Shown one piece after another: positions 33,525 through 42,447 of a stretch of 64,000 bases of DNA. The notes below the pieces were generated by a model. It saw only the letters and a program-made list of their open reading frames with translations. It had not been told where the DNA came from and searched no databases. Position numbers and translations under genes: made by a program. The stretch comes from an uncultured Latescibacterota bacterium (GTDB lineage: Bacteria; Latescibacterota; UBA2968), in the NCBI GenBank assembly GCA_951812755.1, contig OX638329.1:3604522-3668521 (forward strand), read 5' to 3'. Each line of letters opens with the position of its first letter. Within the stretch, counting starts at the first letter, position 1.

Positions 33525-34994
33525 TTATATCCCTCGCGCTGGCATTGGAACGGGTCTCGCATCCTCTGTGCGAATACTCCAATCCGCCAATTTTAATTGC
33601 AAATCTGCGATGACATCGCGGTGATCGGCATTATCTATCACATTGTACAATTCCCACGGATCGTTCACCAGATCGTACAACTCATCCCGATCCCCCATAG
33701 GATCATGCACATACTTCCATTCGGCTGTACGCACCATCTTGCGGCGGCCCTCTGCCTCACGCCATTGCAAAGACTGTCCAATAGCCCGCCGCCCCCAGGG
33801 TTTCTCAAGCTGTTCCAAATCCACCATTGTAAATGCCGGTCCTCCCGCGCCGTATTCCGAAAACGCCGCATCTCTCGGTGCAGCATCCGTAACCGTGGGC
33901 AACCCCTCCCCGTGCATAGAACGCGGCACGTCGTGCCCCTGTAATTGTAAAACTGTCGGCACAATATCGATCAAATTGACACAACTCCCATCTACCACAC
34001 CTTGCGGAACCTGCCCCGGCCACGACACAATAAGCGGCACGCGCGTCAGACAATCGTAAAATGCGCCCCCTTTGGCGATCTGCGCGTGTTCGCCCGAAAA
34101 ATCACCGTGATCTGCACAAAAAACCACAATCGTATTCTCGCGCAAATTGAGCCGATCCAGTGCGTCTAAAATCTGCTCCACGCCATCGTCCAAAAAACGC
34201 ACCATCCCGTGATACACCCCCACGCAACCCTTTACGTCTTCGATCGAATCCTCTTCCACCCCAATCATCGCATGCAATACCCGGTTGCGCTCGGGCGCTG
34301 TACCATCGCTATACTCATCCGCTCGCCAGGGCGGCATCACCACATCATCCGGTGCAATCGCATATCGCTCGGGACATTCATACGGCGTATGGGGATCGGG
34401 AATAGAAACCCACAGCGCAAACGGATCATTGCCAAATTGCTCCAAAAATCGCACAGTCTGCCCCGCCACCAGCCCGGTCGAATAATCCTCCAATGGAAAA
34501 TCGCTAACCGAGTATGAAAACTGCGGACTGGTATCCGGCATATTCTTCCTTACCGCATGTGCTGCCCTAATCGACTCAACTGGCCGAAACCAATCCATCC
34601 CCTTCGTCGTGGCGTCCCTGGGCAATCCCCCGTGTCCAATCTCACACCACACATCGAACAAATCGAGATCGCTTTGTTCTTCAAAACAGTGATTTTTCCC
34701 AATCAGCCCGCACCGATATCCCGCTGCTTTCCACAGCTTAAACGCATGCGTGGCATCCCCCGGCATCAGCGTCTGGTTTCGCCGCCCACCGTGCGAATGT
34801 GGAAACTGAGAGGTCCAAAACGAAATGCGACACGGCACACACAGCGGATGCGGCGTGACCGCGTGTTTGAACAACACACCTTCATTTGCCATTCGCTCTA
34901 AAGATGGCGTCTGACAAAACGCGCTGCCGTACAAATGGCTCGCCGTTGCCTTCATCTGATCGCTCATAATAACAATCACGTTGGGTTGGTTCAT
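33525..34994 (-). CDS. Type I sulfatase
   Basis: A 489-residue sulfatase without signal peptide. The N-terminal IVIMSDQMKA gives metal ligands, HPLCVPCRISFW contains the formylglycine site as CxPxR, VFCADHGDFSGEHAQ the later ligands. It belongs to a dehydrogenase-sulfatase-esterase gene string. Its start overlaps the end of the upstream Gfo/Idh gene by 4 bp. Confidence 0.92.
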   Translation of the reverse strand: MNQPNVIVIMSDQMKATASHLYGSAFCQTPSLERMANEGVLFKHAVTPHPLCVPCRISFWTSQFPHSHGGRRNQTLMPGDATHAFKLWKAAGYRCGLIGKNHCFEEQSDLDLFDVWCEIGHGGLPRDATTKGMDWFRPVESIRAAHAVRKNMPDTSPQFSYSVSDFPLEDYSTGLVAGQTVRFLEQFGNDPFALWVSIPDPHTPYECPERYAIAPDDVVMPPWRADEYSDGTAPERNRVLHAMIGVEEDSIEDVKGCVGVYHGMVRFLDDGVEQILDALDRLNLRENTIVVFCADHGDFSGEHAQIAKGGAFYDCLTRVPLIVSWPGQVPQGVVDGSCVNLIDIVPTVLQLQGHDVPRSMHGEGLPTVTDAAPRDAAFSEYGAGGPAFTMVDLEQLEKPWGRRAIGQSLQWREAEGRRKMVRTAEWKYVHDPMGDRDELYDLVNDPWELYNVIDNADHRDVIADLQLKLADWSIRTEDARPVPMPARGI

Positions 34995-35974
34995 TTATCT
35001 TCTCCATTTATCATCACTGCTTCACCACACTCAGCACTGAGCTTCGCCGCCTCAATCACAGCCATCGTATGCCGCACAGACCTGCCATTGGCATCGGGCA
35101 CTTTTCCATTGAGACAACAATCTACAAATTCGGCAATCTGACTGGGCATCCCCACCCGCGATGTTTCATCTATGGGCACTTCTTTGCCATTGACTATCAA
35201 TTTCTGATTGGTCATCCAGATAGATCCTTCGCTGCCCATAATATACGTATCGTGTGCGCCAGTATGCGTCACCACAGTTTGCGTCAGCACACTCACTGTG
35301 CCATCTTTGTGATTCATAATCGTCGAATACGTATCCTTTTGTCCTGCGTATCGCTCTGCGCTTTCACTGCCCTGTGAATATACCTTTACAACGGGAGAAT
35401 TGATATACCAGGGCAAAATATCATATTCATGCGGACCAAAACAATACAAAACACAAACACCGCCCAATTCCAGATCGAGATACCATGATCGGTCTGGCGG
35501 ATCAAAATTGCCGTATCGTCTGCGGATCATGTGCCCAACCTCGCCAATCGCCCCCTCCCGAATCAGTGCTCGTACCTTTAAATTCACAGGAAAGTGCCGC
35601 ATCACCTGCCCCACCATCAGCACCACACCGGCATCTTCACACGCCGCAATCATGCGATCGCATTCGGCCACAGACAGCGCCATCGGTTTTTCAACCAGCA
35701 CATGTTTCCCTGCACGCGCCGCAGCAACCACCTGTTCGGCGTGTGCCTTGTGAATAGAACACACATGCACGGCATCCACTTCGGGATCATTTAATAAATC
35801 GTCCAACACCCCATAAGCGCGGGCATTGTGTTCATCGGCAAGAGCCTCTGCCCGACTGCGATCAATATCCATAACCGCCGCCAGACGGATATTCTCATTC
35901 GCCGCAATACTGCGCGCATGTCCCCCCGCATTCGAACCTGCGCCAATCAGCCCAACAGATAAAATGTCTTTCAT
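34991..35974 (-). CDS. Gfo/Idh/MocA family oxidoreductase
   Basis: About 327 residues: VGLIGAGSNAGGHARSI nucleotide motif, VEKPMALSVAEC, and CFGPHEYDILPWY in the C-terminal domain with the catalytic-region His. Two ATGs are adjacent; the second (35972-35974) has better spacing to GGAGG. First gene of a leftward string (oxidoreductase, sulfatase, esterase) that may continue to the dioxygenase and the next dehydrogenase. Confidence 0.88.
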   Translation of the reverse strand: MKDILSVGLIGAGSNAGGHARSIAANENIRLAAVMDIDRSRAEALADEHNARAYGVLDDLLNDPEVDAVHVCSIHKAHAEQVVAAARAGKHVLVEKPMALSVAECDRMIAACEDAGVVLMVGQVMRHFPVNLKVRALIREGAIGEVGHMIRRRYGNFDPPDRSWYLDLELGGVCVLYCFGPHEYDILPWYINSPVVKVYSQGSESAERYAGQKDTYSTIMNHKDGTVSVLTQTVVTHTGAHDTYIMGSEGSIWMTNQKLIVNGKEVPIDETSRVGMPSQIAEFVDCCLNGKVPDANGRSVRHTMAVIEAAKLSAECGEAVMINGEDK

Positions 35975-36057
35975 CATGTCCTCCTGCGATTTGTGCCACT
36001 AATTTCAGTTGCCCCCACAATAGCTTTTGTGTTTTTTTAAAAGGCACCTACCCCCGG

Positions 36058-36078
36058 CCCCTTCCTACAAGGAAGGGG
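36058..36078. repeat. Short palindrome in divergent intergenic region
   Basis: CCCCTTCCT (36058-36066) and AGGAAGGGG (36070-36078) are perfect inverted arms with a 3-base loop. No T-tract follows, so a REP-like element is likelier than a terminator. Confidence 0.6.
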
Positions 36079-36112
36079 AGCAAAACACCTGCCCCCAGTC
36101 TCTTGCCTTTCT

Positions 36113-36144
36113 TCATCTGCGTCCATCTGCGTCCATCTGCGGAT
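36113..36144. repeat. CATCTGCGTC tandem repeat
   Basis: Three tandem copies of a 10-base CATCTGCGTC-like word end in CATCTGCGGATACTG about 25 bp before the next start codon. The same ending occurs at 57971. Confidence 0.7.
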
Positions 36145-36169
36145 ACTGCTTTTAACTCAGGAGCAATCT

Positions 36170-37378
36170 ATGAACCCCGTAAAATTTGGCATTGTTGGCA
36201 TTGGCGGTTTTGGGCAAACACACGTACGCTCTGTCGAAGCACTTGAACGAAAAGGACGCGCGCGCCTCGATGCCGCCGTTGTCATTGACCCGGAAAACCA
36301 CCCCGAAAAACTCGCCGAATTTAAAACCCGCAATGTTCGCATTTACGACACTTATGACGACCTGCTCAGTGCAGGAGGCGTAGATTACATCACCCTGCCC
36401 ATTGGCATTCACTATCACGTCCCCTATTCCGTCGCAGCGCTCGAAGCGGGATTCAATGTTATATGTGAAAAACCACTATCAGCCACGGTACAGGAAGCCA
36501 ATCATCTAATAAATACAAAAAATAAAACAAGCAAAATCGCGCTCATCGGGTATCAATCGATCTACGCTCCCAGCATCCAGACCATCAAAACCCGCTTATT
36601 GGACGGTCGGCTGGGCAAGTTGTATGCTATTCGCATCAAAGGCGGATGGCCGCGCAACAACCTGTATTACAACCGCAATACCTGGGCCGGACGGCTCACA
36701 CTCGACGACGGTGCCTATGTTCTCGACAGCCCGATCAACAACGCCATGGCGCACGACCTCAACAATGCCATGTACCTGTGTAGCGCAACCCATCATGAAT
36801 CGGCCATGCCTGAAACCGTACAGGCCGAACTCTATCGCGCCCGCGATATCGAAACACTCGACACAGCCATACTCCGCATTGTCGCAAATGGCGTTGACGT
36901 TCTCATCGGTCTATCCCATTCCACCCGCGAAAATTTCAACCCCCTCATGCAACTCCAATGCGAGCACGGAACAGTCGAATGGAGTCGCCCAGGGTCAATC
37001 ATTCGCTATAACGACGGCAACACAGAATCCTTTGAAGAGCACAACTTGCGCGACCGCCATGGCCCGTTTCACAACGCCATAGACGTATTGCAAAACAGCA
37101 CCATGCCCCTGTGCCCGCCAGAAGTCGCACGCGCACAAACTCTGTGCGTCAATGGCGCCCACGAAAGCTGTCCCAATATCGTCACAGTGGATCATAGTGA
37201 AATCGAAGTCGTCAAACGCGATGGCGCAACCTTTCACATCATCAACGGTCTGGACGATCTGTTGGACCGCAGCTTCCGCACCGGCAAACTCTTCTCGGAA
37301 CTCGGCGTCAGTTGGGCGATTTCAACGCAGCCCTATGACATGGCGAACTACGACCACTACCCTCACGGCGGCAGATAA
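36170..37378 (+). CDS. Gfo/Idh/MocA family oxidoreductase (long form)
   Basis: A 402-residue member: FGIVGIGGFGQTHVRSVEAL, CEKPLSATVQEANHL and a central DSPINNAMAHDLNNAMYL with the active-site-region His. Longer than its window paralogues through C-terminal additions (HIINGLDDLLDRSF). CAGGAG precedes the ATG at 36170. It overlaps the convergent peptidase gene by 16 bp. Confidence 0.88.
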   Translation: MNPVKFGIVGIGGFGQTHVRSVEALERKGRARLDAAVVIDPENHPEKLAEFKTRNVRIYDTYDDLLSAGGVDYITLPIGIHYHVPYSVAALEAGFNVICEKPLSATVQEANHLINTKNKTSKIALIGYQSIYAPSIQTIKTRLLDGRLGKLYAIRIKGGWPRNNLYYNRNTWAGRLTLDDGAYVLDSPINNAMAHDLNNAMYLCSATHHESAMPETVQAELYRARDIETLDTAILRIVANGVDVLIGLSHSTRENFNPLMQLQCEHGTVEWSRPGSIIRYNDGNTESFEEHNLRDRHGPFHNAIDVLQNSTMPLCPPEVARAQTLCVNGAHESCPNIVTVDHSEIEVVKRDGATFHIINGLDDLLDRSFRTGKLFSELGVSWAISTQPYDMANYDHYPHGGR

Positions 37379-39168
37379 TTCAAAAACCAGGCCAGTGTCC
37401 GCCGCGCACTATCGCGCCGGTTTTTCTCTTTCCGAAATCCGTGGCCCTCACCCGGATACACCACCAGGCCCACCGGCACCCCCAGTGCTTCCAGCGCGCG
37501 ACAGGTGACTTTGGATTCCGACAGCGGACAAATCGGGTCCTGGTCTCCGTGTAACAACAGAAGCGGTGTGCGAATTGCACCTAAATTGGGAAATACATCG
37601 CCCCCGCGCGTACGCTCTGTAATCGGCCACGATAGCGGTTCCAAATACTCGGTCTCATACGTAAAATCACCCGTCTCCAGGGTCATCCGCCGGTTGTCGA
37701 TAAAACCGAAAAGCGCGACACCCGCATGGAATCGGTCCGTCACAGATAGTGCCCGCAACGTCATATATCCCCCGTAAGACCCACCGAAAATACCCACCCG
37801 GTTTTTTAATGCAAGCCCTTCTTCGATCAAAAAATCAACACCCGAAATAATATCCTCGAGATCAGCTCGCCCTTGGCATCCGATATTGCCCCGTGCGAAA
37901 TCGTCTCCAAACCCCAGAGATCCCCGAAATGCCGGACGAAAAACCCGATATCCCGCCCGCAGCAAATGGCGATATCGAACCGCCTCACTCCGCACATTCT
38001 CCACTGGCGCGGCAGGTCCCCCATGTGCCGAAATCAGCAACGGGGCAGAGCCTCTAAGGCCATCAGCTTCGTAGAGTAATCCTTCGATCTCCATGCCATC
38101 GGGAGCTTCCCAATCCATTTCTAAAACGCGCAAATCCTCGTAATTCGCAGGCTGAGGCAAAGGCACACGGCGCGTTCCCGTCCAAATTGCGGGAAATCGC
38201 TCTGCGTCTTCGGTTTCAAAAATAGCCAGACCATCGGGCATCCACACAATATCTGATACCGCGTCCAGATCGCCAAATGTTCCTTCAGGAATCCCGTCCA
38301 GAGCCAGCACTTCTGTCTGTGTTTCCAAACCCTCCACAAACGACACCCAGGCGGTTTTTTCGCGGGGTCCCCAGCCAAAGCGCGCAATATAGCGCCCACC
38401 CTCTGTGAGATTCACCCGTTCGCTGCCATCCCATGACAACCACCACAAATCCGTATGCGTTGTAATGGGATACTCTGTCTCGTGATTGGCTTCGTAAAGC
38501 AGCGCAGAGCCATCTGAGGCCATTACCGCGCGACCGGCTTTGCCCGCGCCTTCGGTCAGTTTCCGTACCTCATTTGTATTCAAATCAAAGCCGTAAAACT
38601 CTCCTCGCTGCGCTTCTTCGGGAATCACATTGAGGGATTCTCGCCACGCGATTCGACGCCCATACCGGCACATACTCAGGTTCCCACACCCTTCTGGCAC
38701 ATCGGCAAGATCGTGCCAACCCTCGATTGAAGCATATCGGCACAGCGTGACCTTTTCTCTCGGTGCGGGATAAAAATAAGGCGCTTTGGGATCTACAGGC
38801 GCACGGCGATCCACAAGAGCACCCACAACCAGACCCCGTATTCCCCATTTGACATCATAGGAAATCGTCCCTTTGGGAATGGTGAGCAAACGCCCCTTTG
38901 TACCGTCCCGATCAACCCGCCATAGCGCGCCTTCAGATTCGACCAGCGCACAATTTTCATCGGCTGGCCATAAGCGCGTCACAGAATCAAACACGGGTTC
39001 GAGCACGGCTCTCTCTGCGGTCAACTTGTACAAAGAGCCGCTCAATATCACAAATAACACATCGGGACCAACGCGCACCATACCCTGTACGCGCCTGAGA
39101 TCCAGAGCTGTATCTGTCAGACGGTCTAAATGCGACGGCAATTTAACTTCATCCAGTAACACATCCAT
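37363..39168 (-). CDS. S9 family (prolyl oligopeptidase/acylaminoacyl) peptidase
   Basis: About 601 residues: an N-terminal beta-propeller-like half and a C-terminal alpha/beta-hydrolase half with Ser464 (GGSYGGYM), Asp544 (GDQDPICP) and His576 (GEGHGFRK). It probably trims short peptides in the cytoplasm; no signal peptide is seen. ATG 39166-39168 (GGAAGGA upstream) is favoured over a start 30 bases earlier. Confidence 0.92.
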   Translation of the reverse strand: MDVLLDEVKLPSHLDRLTDTALDLRRVQGMVRVGPDVLFVILSGSLYKLTAERAVLEPVFDSVTRLWPADENCALVESEGALWRVDRDGTKGRLLTIPKGTISYDVKWGIRGLVVGALVDRRAPVDPKAPYFYPAPREKVTLCRYASIEGWHDLADVPEGCGNLSMCRYGRRIAWRESLNVIPEEAQRGEFYGFDLNTNEVRKLTEGAGKAGRAVMASDGSALLYEANHETEYPITTHTDLWWLSWDGSERVNLTEGGRYIARFGWGPREKTAWVSFVEGLETQTEVLALDGIPEGTFGDLDAVSDIVWMPDGLAIFETEDAERFPAIWTGTRRVPLPQPANYEDLRVLEMDWEAPDGMEIEGLLYEADGLRGSAPLLISAHGGPAAPVENVRSEAVRYRHLLRAGYRVFRPAFRGSLGFGDDFARGNIGCQGRADLEDIISGVDFLIEEGLALKNRVGIFGGSYGGYMTLRALSVTDRFHAGVALFGFIDNRRMTLETGDFTYETEYLEPLSWPITERTRGGDVFPNLGAIRTPLLLLHGDQDPICPLSESKVTCRALEALGVPVGLVVYPGEGHGFRKEKNRRDSARRTLAWFLNYLPP

Positions 39169-39457
39169 AGAAATCCTTCCGGCCAGGACTTCATACACAA
39201 TTCAATGAGGCAAACAAATCGCCCCACAAGATAGGGTTAGACCTCGATATAAGCAACAGCACAATGCACAAAAAACAATAGCCTGCTCTGAATGATACAG
39301 AACATGCCTTCTTTTTTATCTTGACCAACAGACAATACTTCGGACAGTTTTTTTGCGAAAGGTTAAAAAAAATCATAGACAAAAAAGTGCCGTTCACGCA
39401 GATTGGATGTCAAAGATTTTCCGAGTCAAAGACAATCCAAACAAGTGAGACGGCACA

Positions 39458-39847
39458 ATGGAACTGGCAAAAAAGATACTCAATCGGCTCGACATTTGCA
39501 AACCCCAAAAAAAGTTTCTCATCACCCTTTTTACCACCATACTCATTGCACGAGGCAAAATCAATTTTCGCAACCTTTCACGCTATTCCCATTACAGTGA
39601 GCGCACATACGCCCGTCAATTTGACAAATCCTTTAACTTTATGGGGTTCAACCGTGCCATCATCAATGAATGTATAGATCAAGACCAGGATCAAGGCCAA
39701 GATCAAGACCAGGATCAAGACCAGGATCAGGCATCTGCACGTATTCTGGCCTTAGATGCCTCTTTTATCCCCGCCCTTTTCTATGACCAGCATAAAAGCC
39801 TGTTATTTCAACACTTTTTTCCTCGAAAAGTTTTTTTCAATGTTTGA
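39458..39847 (+). pseudogene. Truncated transposase (IS4-like)
   Basis: Residues 1-103 look like the N-terminus of an IS4-type transposase (LDICKPQKKFLITLF, GKINFRNLSRYS, ERTYARQF, ILALDASFIP, the last containing the first catalytic Asp). After SFIP the expected catalytic core is absent and unrelated sequence runs to a stop. A DQDQ stretch (about 74-89) comes from a 12-bp tandem repeat. Not functional as a transposase. Confidence 0.65.
39677..39730. repeat. 12-bp tandem repeat in transposase remnant
   Basis: About 4.5 copies of GATCAAGACCAG, encoding Asp-Gln repeats; copy 2 differs at two bases. Confidence 0.9.
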
Positions 39848-40060
39848 TCTTGACCCTAAGCACATAAAAAAATCACCCAAATACACATATCTCATCAATT
39901 ATGGCAATATTGCCGCTTAATTCTGTCCGAACCATTGTACTAATCTTGTGCTCGGCATAATCATGTTCCGTCAAATGAAGCACACAGGTATTGCATTATT
40001 GAATGGGGATAAGCAAGAGAATATTAAAGATTCCTCAAAAAAGACAAAAGGCAAGGTGTT

Positions 40061-41020
40061 GTGGAGCATTTTTTCATATGTCTGCTGATTGCGGGATTGG
40101 GAGGATATATGTGGTGGGAAAAGAAAAATCATCAGGCCGAATACGTTCGATATAAAGCGAAGTTTGAAGAAGCGTTAGAGGATGAGAATTTTAGTATAGC
40201 CGGTAGGTATATAGATTCGCTGCGTGTGGTTAATGCGGATGTCTTTGTGTTGTCAGAGTTGGATGGACGTTTGTCCAGAGCTTATCAACGTGCTGTAGGC
40301 GAAATTTTCAAAGACTGTGCCCAATGTCCGCAGATGGTAGGAGTGCTACCAGGATCGTTCGCAATGGGATCTTCCATTTATGAGGGCAGTGATGAGGGAC
40401 CCCAGCATGTTGTACATATAGGTTACAGGTTTGCTGTAGGCGTATATGAAGTGACGTTTGCTGAGTGGGATGCATGCGTGGCAGACAGAGGTTGCGGGGG
40501 ATATGTTCCAGATGACGAGGGTTGGGGACATGGGAATCGTCCGGTGATCAATGTAAGTTGGGACGATGCCCAGTCTTATGTGCGTTGGTTATCACAAAAG
40601 ACGGGCGAATCGTATCGTTTGTTGAGCGATTCAGAATGGGAATATGTGGCGCGCGCTGGCTCAACGACGCAGTATAGCTGGGGGAATGACATTGAACACA
40701 ACCGTGCGAATTGCTATGGTTGCAGCAGTCAGTGGGACCATGAGAAGACGGCACCAGTAGGAGTGTTTAGTGCCAACGCTTGGGGTGTTCACGATATGCA
40801 CGGGAATGTGTGGGAGTGGGTACAGGACTGTTGGAACGACAGTTATGTAGGTGCCCCTTCTGACGGGTCTGCCTGGGAGTATGGGAACTGTGACCGGCGC
40901 GTGTTGCGTGGTGGTTCGTGGTACTTCAATCCGAGGAACTTGCGTTCTGCGATTCGCCTCTGGTACACCTCCGTTTTCCGGTACTACTACTTCGGTTTTC
41001 GAGTTGTCCGGCGTTTTTAA
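40061..41020 (+). CDS. SUMF1/FGE-fold protein lacking FGE cysteines; candidate DGR target
   Basis: A 319-residue protein: N-terminal membrane helix (ICLLIAGLGGYMWW), then a SUMF1/C-type-lectin-like domain from about 85 (GSFAMGS, EVTFAEWDACV, PVINVSWDDAQSYVRWL, YRLLSDSEWEYVARAG, NVWEWVQD, RVLRGGSWYF). The end reads GFRVVRRF with no Cys, so the two catalytic cysteines of formylglycine-generating enzymes are missing and it is unlikely to activate the sulfatases here. The 3' codons show an adenine-mutagenesis pattern. The GTG start is uncertain: an upstream frame from 39963 (MFRQMKHTGIALLN...) would join if the T6 run at 40069-40074 had one more T. Confidence 0.75.
   Translation: MEHFFICLLIAGLGGYMWWEKKNHQAEYVRYKAKFEEALEDENFSIAGRYIDSLRVVNADVFVLSELDGRLSRAYQRAVGEIFKDCAQCPQMVGVLPGSFAMGSSIYEGSDEGPQHVVHIGYRFAVGVYEVTFAEWDACVADRGCGGYVPDDEGWGHGNRPVINVSWDDAQSYVRWLSQKTGESYRLLSDSEWEYVARAGSTTQYSWGNDIEHNRANCYGCSSQWDHEKTAPVGVFSANAWGVHDMHGNVWEWVQDCWNDSYVGAPSDGSAWEYGNCDRRVLRGGSWYFNPRNLRSAIRLWYTSVFRYYYFGFRVVRRF
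40922..40993 (+). other. Candidate DGR variable region
   Basis: Between GGSW and GFR the codons TAC TTC, ATT, CTC, TAC, TCC, GTT TTC and TAC TAC TAC TTC occupy sites that are usually AAY (Asn) in this fold; all end in C or T and differ at bases 1-2, as expected when template adenines are replaced. Intervening codons (CCG AGG, CGT TCT GCG, CGC, TGG, CGG) are conserved. No reverse transcriptase or template repeat is in the window. Confidence 0.5.
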
Positions 41021-41180
41021 CTCTTGCCTCCTTACCACTTTACCTCTTGTGGGGGAGGATTGGTTTTGGCGAGGGGTTTTACGATTTTTTTTTATATGGG
41101 CTTATATCCGGAGTGAGTCATTTGCCTGATCAATCAAGAGCCAGCGCACGTCAAACAGGGGAAATGGGTTAGTTCTGTTC

Positions 41181-42182
41181 TTAATCTAATCTGTGCCCAA
41201 ATGCTTCAAGACTGGACACCTGTATCGCCGCGCGGTGCAACTGCTTGAGGCGTTGCAGATCGTCGATAGCGGCAATGCGAGTAGATAGGGGATGCGATGC
41301 AGGGAGATCAAATCGAATCTCTAACACTTCGAGGATACCTTCGAGCGTGCTTTTTCTTTCCCCTTGCTCAATGCCTTCCTCTCTACCTTGTTCAATGCCT
41401 TGTTCAATGCCTTGTTCAATGCCTTGTTCAATGCCTTGTTCAATGCCTTGTTCAATGCCCTCCTCAAGGCCCTGCTCTCTGGCTTCCTCTCTGCTTTGTT
41501 GGGTAAGGTGTTGAAAAAGAGATGATTCTCGAAGCAGATCCATGATGCCCTCCTTGAAAATGATAGCAGAAATGGTTTCAGACTCATATACCAACTCGCT
41601 CAACGCCACCATGCCTGCGAGATAATCCGCCCTGGACGACCGGGCGATAGGGCGCGTCCGAGCCGTGTGAATACACTGTTGCAACCACGCATCCGAGGCT
41701 ATTCCCTCAGGTGGCTTCATCAATGGCGTGAAAGGAATCAGTCCTGAATGTCCCGCGCTCAGGATGGGTTGACCTTCTATTTCGATCAGTCTAATCACGC
41801 GATACCGAATCGTGATTTCGTAGTCGAGATGCTCCTGGACATAGTACCCGGGATCGCGCTGTCCAGCATTGGGACGCAGGTAGATCACGCTGGAATAGAT
41901 CGGCAAACCGTGATGCTCAATGGCACGTCCGATATACCCTGCCATGCGGCGCGGCATAGGCGGATTGGTGCTGTCAGTCGTTTGAAACTCGTTGTGGACC
42001 AATACCTCCTCGTCATCCATACGCACGCGAATCAGGCTATCTGTCTGGCGAGCTTCAACAGTGAACTGCTCTGTGTCAATGACTGCAAGAACTTCAACAT
42101 CCTCTCGTCCGAGGGTGAAGCCGGCAAAGTCGTGGGGATATTTCTGAATCAGGTGTTTGGATATCGTATCAAATTCTGCCAT
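41181..42182 (-). CDS. Rpn-type PD-(D/E)XK nuclease-like protein
   Basis: A 333-residue protein of the Rpn/transposase-associated nuclease group: RQTDSLIRVRMDDEEVLVHNEFQ gives the D...ExQ catalytic pattern (split around residues 47-66), followed by YIGRAIEHHGLPIYSSVIYL. The C-terminal half contains six EGIEQG-type units from a 12-bp tandem repeat, probably a charged coiled coil whose length may vary. The family is linked to DNA breakage and recombination and is often mobile. Confidence 0.75.
   Translation of the reverse strand: MAEFDTISKHLIQKYPHDFAGFTLGREDVEVLAVIDTEQFTVEARQTDSLIRVRMDDEEVLVHNEFQTTDSTNPPMPRRMAGYIGRAIEHHGLPIYSSVIYLRPNAGQRDPGYYVQEHLDYEITIRYRVIRLIEIEGQPILSAGHSGLIPFTPLMKPPEGIASDAWLQQCIHTARTRPIARSSRADYLAGMVALSELVYESETISAIIFKEGIMDLLRESSLFQHLTQQSREEAREQGLEEGIEQGIEQGIEQGIEQGIEQGIEQGREEGIEQGERKSTLEGILEVLEIRFDLPASHPLSTRIAAIDDLQRLKQLHRAAIQVSSLEAFGHRLD
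41391..41462. repeat. 12-bp tandem repeat inside the nuclease gene
   Basis: Six in-frame copies of TTCAATGCCTTG (the last ends CCTC) encode the EQGI repeats. Unit length keeps the frame, so slippage would change only protein length. Confidence 0.95.
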
Positions 42183-42447
42183 GTGAGATGCCCTGGGTCT
42201 GAAGGTTGGTCTTATTTTGAATAACGCAACAGTCAGACCTCAAGCAAATATCAGGCCAATTAGCACAGAATCGAGCGATAAAAAGGCTCAAAAGAAGTTC
42301 AGGCACCTCATTATGTTTTCAATATGCTGTATTATGCGGTTGTTCACAACTTGAATTTGTGGATTGCCTGTTGAAATGGAGATGAAGGCGGACAAGCGTT
42401 GCCGGTAAAAGTGCAAATTTTGAGTGATGAATGAGTGGTAAGGAGAA

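Larger units (their letters stand above)
39339..39931. mobile_element. IS remnant with terminal inverted repeats
   Basis: TTCGGACAG (39339-39347) and CTGTCCGAA (39923-39931) are exact 9-bp inverted repeats; similarity continues imperfectly inward to about 19 bp. Between them lies only the N-terminal part of a transposase-like gene, so this 593-bp element is non-autonomous. No target-site duplication is obvious. The rest of the 39169-40060 gap shows no gene. Confidence 0.6.

Noticed and set aside
36058-36078. Terminator for the upstream leftward genes
   Set aside because: The palindrome lies upstream of both divergent genes and lacks a T-tract.
40061-41020. Functional formylglycine-generating enzyme for the sulfatases
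   Set aside because: The C-terminal Cys residues needed for catalysis are absent and the C-terminal codons look hypervariable.
41391-41462. Regular repeats that might be a CRISPR array
   Set aside because: Units are 12 bp, directly adjacent without spacers and in coding frame; no cas genes are present.
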